Shown here: positions 8,742 to 19,888 of the stretch, in pieces
Layout of the letters: every line of letters starts with the position of its first letter
Numbering within the stretch: position 1 is the first letter of the stretch
Assembly: GCF_900187105.1 (NCBI RefSeq)
Contig: NZ_LT906482.1
Coordinates: 744,001 to 808,000 of the forward strand
Direction of reading: 5' to 3'
Source: Eikenella corrodens
Lineage (GTDB): Bacteria > Pseudomonadota > Gammaproteobacteria > Burkholderiales > Neisseriaceae
DNA length: 64,000 bases
The notes under the pieces: generated by a model
Database searches by the model: none
Seen by the model: the letters and a program-made list of their open reading frames with translations, nothing else
Told to the model about the DNA's origin: nothing
Position numbers and translations under genes: made by a program

Positions 8742-8964
8742 TATGCCTCCTTAAAATGAAATTCACACGATCACTGCACAGCCCACAAATCAGCACCTCT
8801 AATTTTTCAGGTAGCCTCCATCCCCATCTGCAAGCAAGCGACATACCATACACCGGCTACCTGAAAGCCAAGCGGCAACGACGTTGAAGCGTAACAAGGC
8901 AGGGCTGGCCAAATATACAATGCGGACTCAACCATAATCCATGCAAAGCCCAAACACTATCCAA
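8742..8964. other. Intergenic region with two single DUS
   Basis: Region between rpoH and the Sel1-repeat gene. It holds a DUS near 8806-8818 and an opposite one near 8850-8862, about 30 bases apart. No gene is supported; a 78-residue ORF on the plus strand is low-complexity in composition and has no recognisable features. Confidence 0.5.
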
Positions 8965-8992
8965 TAAAAAAGCTGCCCTTTCGGGCAGCCTT
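8965..8992 (-). terminator. Rho-independent terminator of rpoH
   Basis: On the minus strand the sequence reads AAGGCTGCCCGAAAGGGCAGC followed by TTTTTT, a GC-rich stem with a short loop 21 bases after the rpoH stop codon. Confidence 0.88.
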
Positions 8993-9012
8993 CATTCATC
9001 TGTACAAGCAGC

Positions 9013-9864
9013 TTACTCTTCACTCATAAAGCCACGCAATTTTTGAATGGCTTTGGCTTCAATCTGGCGGATACGCTCAGCGGAAACGCCGTATTCGGCA
9101 GCCAGTTCGTGCAGGGTGAGGCCGCCGTCGTCTTGCAGCCAGCGGCTTTCCACGATACGCCGGCTACGGTCATCCAGCTGGGCAAGCGCGTTTTGCAGGC
9201 CTTCGGTCTGCATGGCGTAGCGGGCTTTTTGGGCAATTTGCTGGGTGGGCTCGCTGCGGGTATCGGCCAACCAGTCGATGGGAGCGTAGCTGTCTTCATC
9301 GCTATCGCTGTTGTCCGGCAGCAAAGCAATATCTTTGCCAGTCATGCGCTGTTCCATTTCCAGCACTTCGTCCATTTTCACACCCAAATCGTCGGCGATG
9401 GTTTGCGCTTCTTCGGGCGAGAGGGCGTTCATGCTTTTACGCATGCTGCGCAGGTTGAAGAAAAGTTTGCGCTGCGGCTTGGTGGTGGCCACGCGCACCA
9501 TGCGCCAGTTGCGCAGGATAAATTCGTGGATTTCAGCCTTAATCCAATGTACGGCAAAGGAAAACAGGCGGGCGCCGCGATTGGGTTCATAACGTTTTAC
9601 GGCTTTCATCAAGCCGATGTTGCCTTCTTGAATCAGGTCGGCTTGGTTGAGGCCGTAGCCATCGTAGCCGCGTGCGATGGATACCACTACGCGCAGATGC
9701 GACAAAATCAGTTTCTTGGCGGCTTCCAGGTCGCCTTGCAGCTGGCGTACAGCCAAGCTGTGTTCTTCCTCTGCCGTGAGCAGCGGGATGCTGTTTACCG
9801 TGTGAATGTATTGCTCCAAGCTGCCGTGGCCGCTGGGGATGGGCAATGCAAATGCGTTATTCAT
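9013..9864 (-). CDS. rpoH: RNA polymerase heat-shock sigma factor RpoH (sigma-32)
   Basis: Directs RNA polymerase to heat-shock promoters (chaperones, proteases). The 283-residue protein has the normal length. Region 2 is clear: LIQEGNIGLMKAVKRYEP (core binding, 2.2) and FSFAVHWIKAEIHEFILRNWRMV (2.3/2.4). An RpoH-type box TTKPQRKLFFNLR follows. Region 4 ends with the helix-turn-helix YGVSAERIRQIEAKAIQKLR. The start ATG is preceded by AAGGAATCAGAGAACA. The leader contains a small hairpin, GCCGCC-GAA-GGCGG, about 27 bases before the start; whether it acts as a thermosensor is not shown. Confidence 0.96.
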   Translation of the reverse strand: MNNAFALPIPSGHGSLEQYIHTVNSIPLLTAEEEHSLAVRQLQGDLEAAKKLILSHLRVVVSIARGYDGYGLNQADLIQEGNIGLMKAVKRYEPNRGARLFSFAVHWIKAEIHEFILRNWRMVRVATTKPQRKLFFNLRSMRKSMNALSPEEAQTIADDLGVKMDEVLEMEQRMTGKDIALLPDNSDSDEDSYAPIDWLADTRSEPTQQIAQKARYAMQTEGLQNALAQLDDRSRRIVESRWLQDDGGLTLHELAAEYGVSAERIRQIEAKAIQKLRGFMSEE

Positions 9865-10055
9865 TGTTCTCTGATTCCTTTTGGTATTTTACACCGCCTT
9901 CGGCGGCATTTATCTCTTCTGTCTCTTTAGTTACAGGGGTGATTAAACACCTATATTGTGTGATTTTGGTTTACGATAGGTTAAATTTTGTATTTTTTAA
10001 ATTCTAATTTATTTTCTATATTGCAATAACCAGCAACAACTTCGGGCAACCGTAT

Positions 10056-11690
10056 TTATTTGCCCTCATCTTTCGGCTCGGCACTTGGCTCGCTGCTTTT
10101 TTCAGGTAGCCTTTCCTCTATTGCATCGGAAGCAGGTTTGCAACGCGGCAGATAGCCGGCCAGAATCAGCAATACGGCCAAACACAACAAACCGCACACC
10201 AATGGCAGCGAGCCGCCCATTTTCATATACGGGGTTTCGCCGCGATAACCTTCAATATTGCCTTCGAGCACGGTGCGGGTGTCGGGCGGGGCGAGTTTCA
10301 CCACTTGGCCTTGCGGGTTGATGATGGCGGTGGCGCCGGTGTTGGTGGCACGTACCATATAGCGGCCGAGCTCAAGGGCACGGGTTTGCGATATTTGCAA
10401 ATGCTGGTGGATGGCGTTGGAGCGGACAAACCAGCCCAAATTGCTCACGTTGGCCAGGAGGCTGGCTTGTTTGGCAGAAGCAATTAGTTCGTCGCCAAAG
10501 CCGTCTTCGTAGCACACGTTAAACGTCACGCGCTGGTTGGCCAAAAGCAGCGGTGCTTGGGCGCTGCCGCCACGGTCAAAACCAGCCAAGGGCATGTTCA
10601 TCATGCGGTACAGCGGCTCGGTAATAGCGGGCAGGGGTTTGTATTCGCCAAAGGGCACGAGGTGGTTTTTGGCGTAGAACGGGATGTCGTCTGGGCGGTC
10701 GGGATGGTAATTGCTCAAGTTAATCACGGCATTTAGGTAGCCTGTACGCTGCTGATTGTATTGGGCAATACCCATGGCGAGCGCGCTGCCGTTGCGCTGG
10801 GCTTCGTAGGCAAATTGGTCGAGGATGCCGGGATTGTATTCCTGCAAGTCCTGCCGCATCACGGGAATGGAGGTTTCGGGCAGGATGGTGATGTCGGCAT
10901 GGCTGTTGGCTACTTGTTCATAGTAGCTTTGCATGGTTTCGTTCAGATAGTCGGCATCCCATTTCAAAGTTTGCGCGATATTGCCTTGCACCAACGCCAC
11001 GGTGGCGCTGCTGCCATCGGGCTCGGTGAAACGCACTTGGCGCAGCTGCCAGCCGCCGGCGATAACGCCGACGAGCAACACGAGCGGCAATACCCGCCGC
11101 TTCCAACCTTGGTTGTGCAGCACCAGCACCAGCCACGCGCCGCAAAAGGCGCACAGCAGGGTAAGCAAGTGCACCCCGCCCACGGGGGCATAACCGGCTA
11201 GTGGGGAAAAGTCGGCCACCTGGCTGTAACCCAACGCACCCCAACCGAAGCCGGTAATCGCCCGCTCGCGGGCAAATTCGGCCAGCGCCCACAACACGGG
11301 CAGCAAAAGACCAATACGCCAACCACGGGGTAGGCGCGCTTTTTCCAGCAACCAAAAGCAGGCGGCAGGATAAAGAGCAAGATAAGCGGGCAACAGAATG
11401 GTGAGCGGTAAGGCATACAGATTGGGCAGGCCGGATATGTCGTGCAGCGCGGTGTGTATCCAATAGAACTGTGCAGCGTAGCCCACCAACCCGAAACAGT
11501 AGGCGCCAAACACGCTGTTTTGCGGCCGTAGCTCGGTGAGCCGAATCAGGGCACCTAACAGCAGCGGCATCAGCCAAAAATGGTAATACGGCGCAAACGC
11601 CAGCGGCGTGGCGGCTGCCAGCAGCATTACCAGCGGCCAATACACATAGCGCCGACTACACCAATCCTCAAATTTCGCAACCCAATTCAT
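10056..11690 (-). CDS. lnt: Apolipoprotein N-acyltransferase
   Basis: Adds the third acyl chain to the N-terminal cysteine of lipoproteins in the inner membrane, the last maturation step before Lol sorting. The 544-residue protein has several N-terminal transmembrane helices (1-210), a periplasmic nitrilase-like domain with the catalytic triad E272 (ILPETSIP), K341 (YAKNHLVPFGEY) and C393 (FNVCYEDGF), and a C-terminal helix. Conserved YWIHTAL and GWGALGY motifs are present. A DUS lies immediately before the ATG (GGCTACCTGAAAAC then ATG), so a canonical ribosome-binding site is absent. Another DUS near 10102 encodes the ERLPEK part of the hydrophilic C-terminal tail, which is probably dispensable. 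Confidence 0.96.
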   Translation of the reverse strand: MNWVAKFEDWCSRRYVYWPLVMLLAAATPLAFAPYYHFWLMPLLLGALIRLTELRPQNSVFGAYCFGLVGYAAQFYWIHTALHDISGLPNLYALPLTILLPAYLALYPAACFWLLEKARLPRGWRIGLLLPVLWALAEFARERAITGFGWGALGYSQVADFSPLAGYAPVGGVHLLTLLCAFCGAWLVLVLHNQGWKRRVLPLVLLVGVIAGGWQLRQVRFTEPDGSSATVALVQGNIAQTLKWDADYLNETMQSYYEQVANSHADITILPETSIPVMRQDLQEYNPGILDQFAYEAQRNGSALAMGIAQYNQQRTGYLNAVINLSNYHPDRPDDIPFYAKNHLVPFGEYKPLPAITEPLYRMMNMPLAGFDRGGSAQAPLLLANQRVTFNVCYEDGFGDELIASAKQASLLANVSNLGWFVRSNAIHQHLQISQTRALELGRYMVRATNTGATAIINPQGQVVKLAPPDTRTVLEGNIEGYRGETPYMKMGGSLPLVCGLLCLAVLLILAGYLPRCKPASDAIEERLPEKSSEPSAEPKDEGK

Positions 11691-11749
11691 GTTTTCAGGT
11701 AGCCTTGATAAAGAAGCGGCATTATATAGCCAAATTATCGCTGCATGGT

Positions 11750-11790
11750 GTTTTCAGGTAGCCTTTTCTGGCTGGAGGCTACCTGAAAAC
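11750..11790. repeat. Inverted DUS pair between lnt and coaD
   Basis: TTTTCAGGTAGCC and GGCTACCTGAAAA flank 13 bases between the divergent genes. With both genes pointing away, it is not placed as a terminator for either. Confidence 0.7.
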
Positions 11791-11912
11791 GCAATGGCTG
11801 AAGATACCGAGTAACAGCCTCAACCTGCACAACCTACCAAAATAAACTTGCACTGCCGCAGCAAGCGGGGTAGGCTTCGCCCGTTTTTAATTTGTCGTAT
11901 GCAGAACCAACC

Positions 11913-12428
11913 ATGAAACCACACCACCGCCGCGCCGTTTACGCCGGCAGTTTCGACCCCCCCACCAACGGCCACCTATGGATGATCCGCCACGCACAGG
12001 CCATGTTTGACGAACTTATCGTGGCCATCGGCACCAATCCCGACAAGCAGGCCACCTACACACTGGAAGAGCGCAAAGCTATGTTGGTGGACATCACCGC
12101 CGAATTCCCCAATGTGCGCGTTACTCAGTTCCACAACCGTTTTCTGGTTGATTTTGCCGATAGCATCCAAGCCGATTTCGTGGTGCGTGGCATCCGCAGC
12201 GGCTCAGACTATGAATACGAACGTGCCATGCGCTACATCAATGCCGACCTGCAACCAGCCATCACCACCGTTATCCTGATGCCGCCGCGCGAATTTGCCG
12301 AAGTATCTTCCACCATGGTCAAAGGCATGGTCGGCCCGCAAAACTGGCAGAAAACCATCCGCCGCTATGTCCCCGATGCTGTGTACCGTAAAATACTGGC
12401 TGACCACGGCTGTTTGGCTGAAGATTGA
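11913..12428 (+). CDS. coaD: Phosphopantetheine adenylyltransferase
   Basis: Transfers AMP to 4'-phosphopantetheine, the fourth step of coenzyme A synthesis; cytoplasmic hexamer. From the ATG at 11913 the protein is 171 residues. It opens with [21 protein letters not shown], containing the nucleotidyltransferase T/HxGH signature TNGH (18-21). It also has [14 protein letters not shown] and the ISSTxVK-type motif [10 protein letters not shown] near the C-terminus. An in-frame TTG at 11892 would add seven residues, but the family starts near the first beta strand, so the ATG is preferred. Confidence 0.95.
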   Translation: MKPHHRRAVYAGSFDPPTNGHLWMIRHAQAMFDELIVAIGTNPDKQATYTLEERKAMLVDITAEFPNVRVTQFHNRFLVDFADSIQADFVVRGIRSGSDYEYERAMRYINADLQPAITTVILMPPREFAEVSSTMVKGMVGPQNWQKTIRRYVPDAVYRKILADHGCLAED

Positions 12429-12453
12429 TTGCCCACCATCCGCCCCTCAAGGC

Positions 12454-12523
12454 AGGCTACCTGAAAACGATATTGCTGGCGGAGTAGGTATGTTCCCTTG
12501 GCCTCAACTTTTTCAGGTAGCCT
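12454..12523. terminator. DUS inverted pair after coaD
   Basis: Two inverted DUS (12454-12466 and 12510-12523) are separated by about 43 bases and start about 25 bases after the coaD stop. Confidence 0.5.
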
Positions 12524-12536
12524 TATAGCAAACCAA

Positions 12537-12587
12537 CTTAACACTCACTACAGTGTTGGTTCACCTGGCTGTGCGCCTACCACCTTG
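12537..12587. repeat. Decayed fragment resembling the neighbouring Correia element
   Basis: The segment CACTACAGTGTTGGTTCACC aligns with CAGTACAGCGTTGGTTCGCC inside the adjacent element. The following TGTGCGCCTACCACCTTG aligns loosely with its TGTCTGCGGCTCGCCGCCTTG. It looks like the remains of a second copy or an internal duplication. Confidence 0.5.
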
Positions 12588-12692
12588 TATAGTGAATTAA
12601 CAAAAACCAGTACAGCGTTGGTTCGCCTTGCCGTACTATTTGTACTGTCTGCGGCTCGCCGCCTTGTCCTGATTTAAATTTAATCCACTATA
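12588..12692. repeat. Correia repeat enclosed element (CREE/NEMIS type), 105 bp
   Basis: The ends are TATAGTGAATTAACAAAAAC and its imperfect inverse ending TTTAATCCACTATA, with a TA at each boundary. The core contains CCGTACTATTTGTACTGTC and GCCTTGTCCTGATT, which I recognise from the short internally deleted form of the Neisseria Correia element. It lies between the convergent coaD and atpC genes. In Neisseria such elements are non-autonomous miniature transposons that can carry promoters and RNase III cleavage sites. Confidence 0.88.
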
Positions 12693-12726
12693 TCGAAAAT
12701 CAATTTGGCTTGCCATCACCAACAAG

Positions 12727-12760
12727 AAAAATAAAGCACGATGTGATCGTGCTTTATTTT
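12727..12760 (-). terminator. Rho-independent terminator of the ATP synthase operon
   Basis: AAAATAAAGCACGAT and ATCGTGCTTTATTTT enclose a two-base loop 21 bases past the atpC stop; the symmetric AT flanks allow use from either strand. Confidence 0.9.
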
Positions 12761-12780
12761 CGTCCGTCGAACCGATTGGT

Positions 12781-13206
12781 TTAACGCTTGTGTTTAATGC
12801 GCAGGTAATTAAGAGCCTTCAATTCAGCCAGTGCAATCGCCAATGCTGCCTGGGCTTTAGCCATTGACTCATCATCTTTGGCCTGTTTCACACCGGCTTC
12901 GGCAGCTTTTCTAGCTTCCTCCGCACGTGCCTGATCCAGCTCGGCACTGCGCACAGCCACGTCGGCCAAAATCATGATTTTGTGTGGCTGCACTTCCAAA
13001 ATACCGCCGGAAACGGCCACCAACACCTCTTCTTCCTGCTCCGGTACCTGCAAACGCAGCACCCCAGGGCGCACCAAGCTCATAATCGGCTCGTGGCGCG
13101 GGTAAATACCGAGCTCGCCGTTTAGGGTCGGCACCACGGCGAAGCTGGCTTCGCCGGAGTAGATACTCTCCTCGTTGCTGACCACATCAACTTGCATGAT
13201 ACTCAT
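12781..13206 (-). CDS. atpC: ATP synthase epsilon subunit
   Basis: Epsilon subunit of the F1 sector; part of the rotor stalk and an inhibitor of ATP hydrolysis. 141 residues, normal length. The N-terminal beta-sandwich has VVSNEESIYSGEA, GELGIYPRHEPIMS and VSGGILEVQPHKIMILADVA. A C-terminal two-helix domain rich in Ala/Glu/Lys follows. It is the last gene of the operon, 10 bases after atpD, and is followed by a strong terminator. Confidence 0.97.
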   Translation of the reverse strand: MSIMQVDVVSNEESIYSGEASFAVVPTLNGELGIYPRHEPIMSLVRPGVLRLQVPEQEEEVLVAVSGGILEVQPHKIMILADVAVRSAELDQARAEEARKAAEAGVKQAKDDESMAKAQAALAIALAELKALNYLRIKHKR

Positions 13207-13216
13207 GCTGCATTCC

Positions 13217-14614
<1,398 letters not shown>

Positions 14615-14654
14615 TTATCTATCCTAAATATTCAAATCTGCCTGCTCTGCCCAC

Positions 14655-15533
14655 CTATACTGCAGCGGCACCGGCTACAATTTCCGACAATTCAGTAGTA
14701 ATCGCTGCCTGACGGGATTTGTTGTAAATCAGGCGTAATTCCTTAATTGCGTTGCTTGCGTTATCCGTAGCGGCCTTCATTGCTACCATACGGGCAGACT
14801 GCTCGGAAGCCATGTTTTCACACAAAGCCTGATACACCACCGATTCCAAATAGCGGCGTACCAAATATTCCAACACCAAAATTGGTGACGGCTCATAAAC
14901 ATATTCTCGGCCGTATTCTTCTGCTTCCGATATTTCGTTCAGCACATTGTGGCCGATAGGCAGCAAGGTCTCCAAATTTGGCTCTTGGCGCATGGTATTG
15001 ATAAATCTAGAATACACCAAGTGCACAATATCCAAGCCACCATCAGCATAACGCTGAAACACTTCAGTCAGCGAACCAAGCAGCACTTCCATCTTCGGAG
15101 TGTCACCCAGATTCACCGCACTGGCCACCACATTGAGGCCTGCACGATTACAGGCAGCTAAGCCTTTACTACCGAAGCAGATAACCTCCACCTCCACTCC
15201 CTGCTGCTGATACTCTTGCACCTGCCCCAAAAACTTCTTTAGCAAATTGGCATTCAACCCGCCACACAAGCCCTTGTCGGTAGTGATCAAGATGAAACCA
15301 GCACGCCGAATGTTTTCTCGGCTTTCCAAGATTGGCAACTGCTTATGCTCAGTTTCTACCTGCGCCAAGTGGCTCATCACTATGCGCACTTTCTCGGCAT
15401 AAGGCCGTGCCAAACGCATTCTGTCCTGCGTTTTCCGCATTTTGGAAGTCGATACCATCTGCATGGCTTTGGTAATCTTCTGTGTATTCTGTACACTGCG
15501 GATTTTTGTGAGGATTTCTTTCCCTACTGCCAT
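14655..15533 (-). CDS. atpG: ATP synthase gamma subunit
   Basis: Central rotor shaft of F1 that couples proton flow to catalysis. 292 residues. Conserved N-terminus MAVGKEILTKIRSVQNTQKITKAMQMVS, the central LITTDKGLCGGLNANL, and the C-terminal signature SEQSARMVAMKAATDNASNAI followed by LRLIYNKSRQAAITTELSEI. Follows atpA by 24 bases. Confidence 0.98.
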   Translation of the reverse strand: MAVGKEILTKIRSVQNTQKITKAMQMVSTSKMRKTQDRMRLARPYAEKVRIVMSHLAQVETEHKQLPILESRENIRRAGFILITTDKGLCGGLNANLLKKFLGQVQEYQQQGVEVEVICFGSKGLAACNRAGLNVVASAVNLGDTPKMEVLLGSLTEVFQRYADGGLDIVHLVYSRFINTMRQEPNLETLLPIGHNVLNEISEAEEYGREYVYEPSPILVLEYLVRRYLESVVYQALCENMASEQSARMVAMKAATDNASNAIKELRLIYNKSRQAAITTELSEIVAGAAAV

Positions 15534-15557
15534 TTCAGACTTTTCCTTTTCTGCGGT

Positions 15558-17105
15558 TTAAGCCGAGTAGTTGCGGGAGGCTTTAAATGTGTTGATAGCT
15601 TCGGTCAAAACTTGCTCGTTCTCATCACTCATCACGCCTTGCTGATTGATTTGATCCAGCACATCGGCGTGTTGCGTGCGCACATAGCCCAAAAAGTCAG
15701 CCTCAAACGCTAATGCCTTAGATACCGGTATATCTTCGTAAGAGCCTTTGTTAATTGCCCACAAGGTCAAAGCCATTTCAGCAATACTCATGGTGCTGAA
15801 TTGTTTTTGCTTCATCAATTCAGTAACCACTTCACCATGTTGCAACTGCTTGCGGGTAGCCTCGTCCAAATCAGAAGCAAATTGAGAGAATGCTGCCAAT
15901 TCGCGATATTGAGCCAAAGCCAAACGGATACCACCACCCAATTTCTTGATAACCTTGGTTTGAGCGGAACCACCCACGCGTGATACAGAAATACCTGCGT
16001 TAATGGCCGGACGAATACCTGAGTTGAACAAATCGGTTTCTAAGAAAATCTGGCCGTCAGTAATAGAAATTACGTTAGTCGGCACGAAAGCAGACACGTC
16101 ACCAGCTTGGGTTTCGATAATCGGCAACGCGGTCAATGACCCCGTCTTACCTTTTACTTCGCCATTCGTACGTTTTTCCACCTCATCAGCATTGATGCGT
16201 GCGGCTCGCTCCAACAGACGACTGTGCAGATAGAAGACATCACCTGGATAAGCTTCGCGACCAGGCGGGCGACGCAACAGCAAAGAAATCTGACGATAGG
16301 CAACGGCTTGTTTGGACAAGTCATCATATACAATCAACGCATCTTCACCACGATCACGGAAATACTCGCCCATCGTGCAACCAGAATACGGAGCGATGAA
16401 TTGCAGAGCTGCTGCTTCAGAAGCAGTTGCCGCCACCACAATGGTATGCTCCATCGCGCCATGCTCTTCCAGTTTGCGTACCACGTTGGCAATAGAAGAG
16501 GCTTTTTGCCCGATTGCCACATAAATACAGATAACACCGGTACCTTTTTGATTGACAATCGCATCCAATGCAACAGCTGTCTTACCAGTTTGACGGTCGC
16601 CAATAATCAATTCACGCTGGCCACGACCAATCGGTACCATAGAATCCACTGATTTCAAGCCAGTTTGCATTGGCTGATCTACGGATTGGCGTGCAATTAC
16701 ACCCGGAGCGATTTTCTCAATCGGCGCAGTTTCTTTAGCGTTAATAGAGCCTTTGCCATCAATCGGTTGACCCAGGGCGTTCACGACACGGCCAACTAGC
16801 TCACGACCAACCGGCACTTCCAAAATACGGCCGGTACATTTAACTTGATCGCCTTCTTTAATGTGCTCGTACTCGCCTAATACAATCGCACCAACCGAGT
16901 CACGCTCCAAGTTCATGGCCAAGCCGAACGTGTTGCCGGGGAACTCTAACATCTCACCCTGCATTACATCCGACAATCCGTGTACACGCACGATACCGTC
17001 GGTCACAGAAATCACACCCCCATAGGTGTTGGCTTCCTGTTTTACATTCAGGTTTTCAATTTTAGATTTTAACAACTCACTGATTTCAGCAGGATTAAGC
17101 TGCAT
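15558..17105 (-). CDS. atpA: ATP synthase alpha subunit
   Basis: Non-catalytic nucleotide-binding subunit of F1. 515 residues. The P-loop [13 protein letters not shown], the DELSEED-opposite region, [32 protein letters not shown] and the C-terminal signature [17 protein letters not shown] are present. The RBS TTAGGAGAG stands directly before ATG. There is a 9-base gap after atpH. Confidence 0.99.
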   Translation of the reverse strand: MQLNPAEISELLKSKIENLNVKQEANTYGGVISVTDGIVRVHGLSDVMQGEMLEFPGNTFGLAMNLERDSVGAIVLGEYEHIKEGDQVKCTGRILEVPVGRELVGRVVNALGQPIDGKGSINAKETAPIEKIAPGVIARQSVDQPMQTGLKSVDSMVPIGRGQRELIIGDRQTGKTAVALDAIVNQKGTGVICIYVAIGQKASSIANVVRKLEEHGAMEHTIVVAATASEAAALQFIAPYSGCTMGEYFRDRGEDALIVYDDLSKQAVAYRQISLLLRRPPGREAYPGDVFYLHSRLLERAARINADEVEKRTNGEVKGKTGSLTALPIIETQAGDVSAFVPTNVISITDGQIFLETDLFNSGIRPAINAGISVSRVGGSAQTKVIKKLGGGIRLALAQYRELAAFSQFASDLDEATRKQLQHGEVVTELMKQKQFSTMSIAEMALTLWAINKGSYEDIPVSKALAFEADFLGYVRTQHADVLDQINQQGVMSDENEQVLTEAINTFKASRNYSA

Positions 17106-17114
17106 GAAACTCTC

Positions 17115-17660
17115 CTAATTTATCATGGCCGTATACAGGTTTTTCAACTTCCCCCGCACGGACAAGTCCAAAACTTTATCTCCAACTTCAATTTTGATAC
17201 CACCAATCAGCTCGGGCACCACCTTTAAGGTAGCCTCCAGCTTGTGGCCAAACTTCTGCTGGCAATCACTTACCACCTTGGCGAACTGTCCTTCACTCAT
17301 CGGGAAGGCACTGTAAATTATAGCCTTCTGTATATGGTCTTTTGCCAGCACCAATGCTTGATATTGGTTATAGACTTCTGGCAAAACTGTCAATCTACCA
17401 CCTTCAGCCAGCACATACAGAAAATTTTTGAAATCCGTATATTGCAGCGTCTGGATATCATCCAGCAATCCAATCAAGGCATCTGCCTTCTGGTGAGGAG
17501 CGATGCCAGCATCATCCAGTAACGTGATAAGCTTAGGTTGTCCGACAGCCCACGCCAAATCTTTCAGCTTCTCCAACCAAAGTTCGACTTGGCCTTTTTC
17601 AGATGCCAATTCAAATAATGCTTTGGCATATGGCCTGGCAATGGTGGCAAGTTCAGCCAT
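17115..17660 (-). CDS. atpH: ATP synthase delta subunit
   Basis: Connects F1 to the peripheral b-subunit stalk. 181 residues. The N-terminal helical domain starts MAELATIARPYAKALFELA, the family hallmark, and the C-terminus carries the conserved PELIGGIKIEVGDKVLDLSVRGKL. The start is 4 bases after the atpF stop, with the ribosome-binding site inside the atpF 3' end, suggesting translational coupling. Confidence 0.97.
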   Translation of the reverse strand: MAELATIARPYAKALFELASEKGQVELWLEKLKDLAWAVGQPKLITLLDDAGIAPHQKADALIGLLDDIQTLQYTDFKNFLYVLAEGGRLTVLPEVYNQYQALVLAKDHIQKAIIYSAFPMSEGQFAKVVSDCQQKFGHKLEATLKVVPELIGGIKIEVGDKVLDLSVRGKLKNLYTAMIN

Positions 17661-17664
17661 AGTT

Positions 17665-18144
17665 TTACAGCTCCTGCTTCAACATACCCAGCAATTGGGC
17701 ATGTTTATCGGCATTAATCTCGCTGCACAGAATCTGTTCAGCACCTTTAACTGCCAGCGCAGCCACCTGCTCACGCAGAGCTTCGCGTGCCCGATTAACT
17801 TCCTGCTCCACATCGGCCTTAGCCTGTGCAGCAACACGAGCAGCCTCATCAGAGGCCTGCTTTTTGGCATCCTCAACGATTTGAGAGGCTCGCTTCTCTG
17901 CATTAGTGATGATTTCGGCAACTTGATCACGACCTTCAGCCATGAGTTCAGCCACACGCTTTTCAGCCTGTTCGAAATCACTTTTTCCACGCTCGGCAGC
18001 AGCCAAACCTTCGGCAATTTTGCTGGCACGCTCATCTAAAGCCTTAGCAATGGGTGGCCACACGAATTTCACGGTGAACCACACCAGCAGGCAAAAGACA
18101 ATTATTTGTATGATTAAAGCTGAATTAATATTCACTTTACTCAA
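17665..18144 (-). CDS. atpF: ATP synthase b subunit
   Basis: Peripheral stalk of the F0 sector. 159 residues: one N-terminal transmembrane helix (about 8-28, [21 protein letters not shown]) with the conserved WPPI exit, then a long charged coiled coil rich in Ala, Glu and Lys that reaches F1. Lies 45 bases after atpE. Confidence 0.97.
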   Translation of the reverse strand: MSKVNINSALIIQIIVFCLLVWFTVKFVWPPIAKALDERASKIAEGLAAAERGKSDFEQAEKRVAELMAEGRDQVAEIITNAEKRASQIVEDAKKQASDEAARVAAQAKADVEQEVNRAREALREQVAALAVKGAEQILCSEINADKHAQLLGMLKQEL

Positions 18145-18189
18145 CCTTCACAGTTAGGGTTAAAACAAACGTCAAAAGTTTGTGTAATC

Positions 18190-18444
<255 letters not shown>

Positions 18445-18501
18445 TTAAAACTCCTTATCTAAAAGTGAAAGTTAAACTACTACAAAAAAAACAACAAACT
18501 A

Positions 18502-19371
18502 CTAATGAGAACTATGTGCCTGACCGATATAAACAAAAGCCAAAGCAACGAAAATAAACGCTTGTAACACAATAACCAAAATATGGAATACTGCCCAAAT
18601 AAACCCAGCCAAGATATGGAAGAACGCCAGCACTGGGTCAATCCAGGTAACTGCTTCACCCGGCATAGCCCAAGCACCACCCAGCATAGCAATCAGCAAA
18701 AACACCAACTCACCAGCATACATATTACCGAACAGTCGCATGCCGTGCGAAATGGTTTTGGAAGAAAACTCCACCAGATTCAAAATAAAATTGAACGGAG
18801 CCAGCCAAATACCAAAGGGGGCAGCAAACAGCTCATGAATCCAACCACCCAACCCTTTAATTTTGACATTAAACATGAAACAGGTAAGTAGCACACCAAT
18901 CGACATACCCAGAGTAATATTTAAATCTGCAGTTGGTACCACACGCAGTAGGGCATGATGATTACCAGTTACATGCTGCCAAATCCACGGCAACAAATCC
19001 ACCGGCAGTAAGTCCATAGTATTCATCAGGACAATCCAAACAAACAGCGCCAAACCCAACGGCGCCACTGTTTTACGCGATTGCTCATTGTGAATAATAC
19101 CCTTGCACAAATTATCGATAAACTCGAACAAGATTTCTATAGCAGCTTGAAAACGCCCCGGCACCCCTGGCGTCGCCTTGCGAGCGGCATACCACATTGC
19201 CAGCGACCCGAGAACCGCCAAAAAAGCCGCAATAAAAAGGGAATCCAAGTTTATAAACGAGAAGTCGGCAATATTTTGCAGACCCTGTCCTTTGCTTACA
19301 TCCGACAAACTGGTCAAGCTTTGCAAATGGTGCTTGATGTAGTCGGCTGCACTCATGCTTTCACCGGCCAT
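18502..19371 (-). CDS. atpB: ATP synthase a subunit
   Basis: Forms the proton half-channels of F0 next to the c ring. 289 residues with several transmembrane helices. The conserved arginine lies in the helix FSSKTISHGMRLFGNMYAGELVF (SHGMRLFGNM), and the last helices resemble ILVIVLQAFIFVALAFVYIGQAH. The chosen ATG overlaps the end of atpI by 11 bases; an alternative ATG five codons later (MSAADYIKHH) is preceded by GGTGAAAG and may be the true start. Confidence 0.96.
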   Translation of the reverse strand: MAGESMSAADYIKHHLQSLTSLSDVSKGQGLQNIADFSFINLDSLFIAAFLAVLGSLAMWYAARKATPGVPGRFQAAIEILFEFIDNLCKGIIHNEQSRKTVAPLGLALFVWIVLMNTMDLLPVDLLPWIWQHVTGNHHALLRVVPTADLNITLGMSIGVLLTCFMFNVKIKGLGGWIHELFAAPFGIWLAPFNFILNLVEFSSKTISHGMRLFGNMYAGELVFLLIAMLGGAWAMPGEAVTWIDPVLAFFHILAGFIWAVFHILVIVLQAFIFVALAFVYIGQAHSSH

Positions 19372-19714
19372 ACTTCTTAACCTTCAAAAATATCAGTAAC
19401 ACCGCATGACTCACCGCACCCAGCCCGACAATAAACGGAACGAACACGATGTGTTGGCGATAAAAAACGAACACCAGCGCCATTAACACGAGCGCCAGTA
19501 CTATTTTTAAACTTTCTCCCAGCCAGAATGCGCTGCCACTCCATTTCGGAAACTTCAGGAAAAACCTTAAAACTAGTACCGCTAAGATGGTGGGTACGGT
19601 ATAACACAAACAACCCAGCGCTGCCGACTTAGCTGCAACCGTACCGGAAAACACCCAAAAAACAGCAACAAGTATCGCCGTGATTACCAATTGGAGATAA
19701 ATTGTTGCCGCCAT
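19361..19714 (-). CDS. atpI: ATP synthase subunit I-like protein (AtpI)
   Basis: Small membrane protein with about four hydrophobic helices and no catalytic motif. Its position as the first gene directly before atpB, overlapping it, and its size (117 residues from the ATG at 19714) identify it as AtpI, an assembly factor that helps form the c ring. The frame could begin at a GTG at 19732, adding MYEDGC. The family is poorly conserved, so the call rests mainly on position. Confidence 0.85.
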   Translation of the reverse strand: MAATIYLQLVITAILVAVFWVFSGTVAAKSAALGCLCYTVPTILAVLVLRFFLKFPKWSGSAFWLGESLKIVLALVLMALVFVFYRQHIVFVPFIVGLGAVSHAVLLIFLKVKKYGR

Positions 19715-19888
19715 ACATCCATCTTCATACACTAAATGTTAGCTTTTTAAATATAAGCAAAAACGCCAACAAAGTCAAGAAAAGTGTTAATTCTTGTCAA
19801 ACAATATCAATATTCAAAGCCTTAAAGGCTACCTGAAAACCATGCAGACATAACTCCCAAGCACCTAAAACCTCAAGCAAGCCTTTGC
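19715..19888 (-). promoter_or_regulatory. Leader of the atp operon
   Basis: AT-rich stretch between parB and atpI with a single DUS at about 19826-19839. It should hold the atp promoter, but no convincing -35/-10 pair is visible by eye. Confidence 0.35.
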
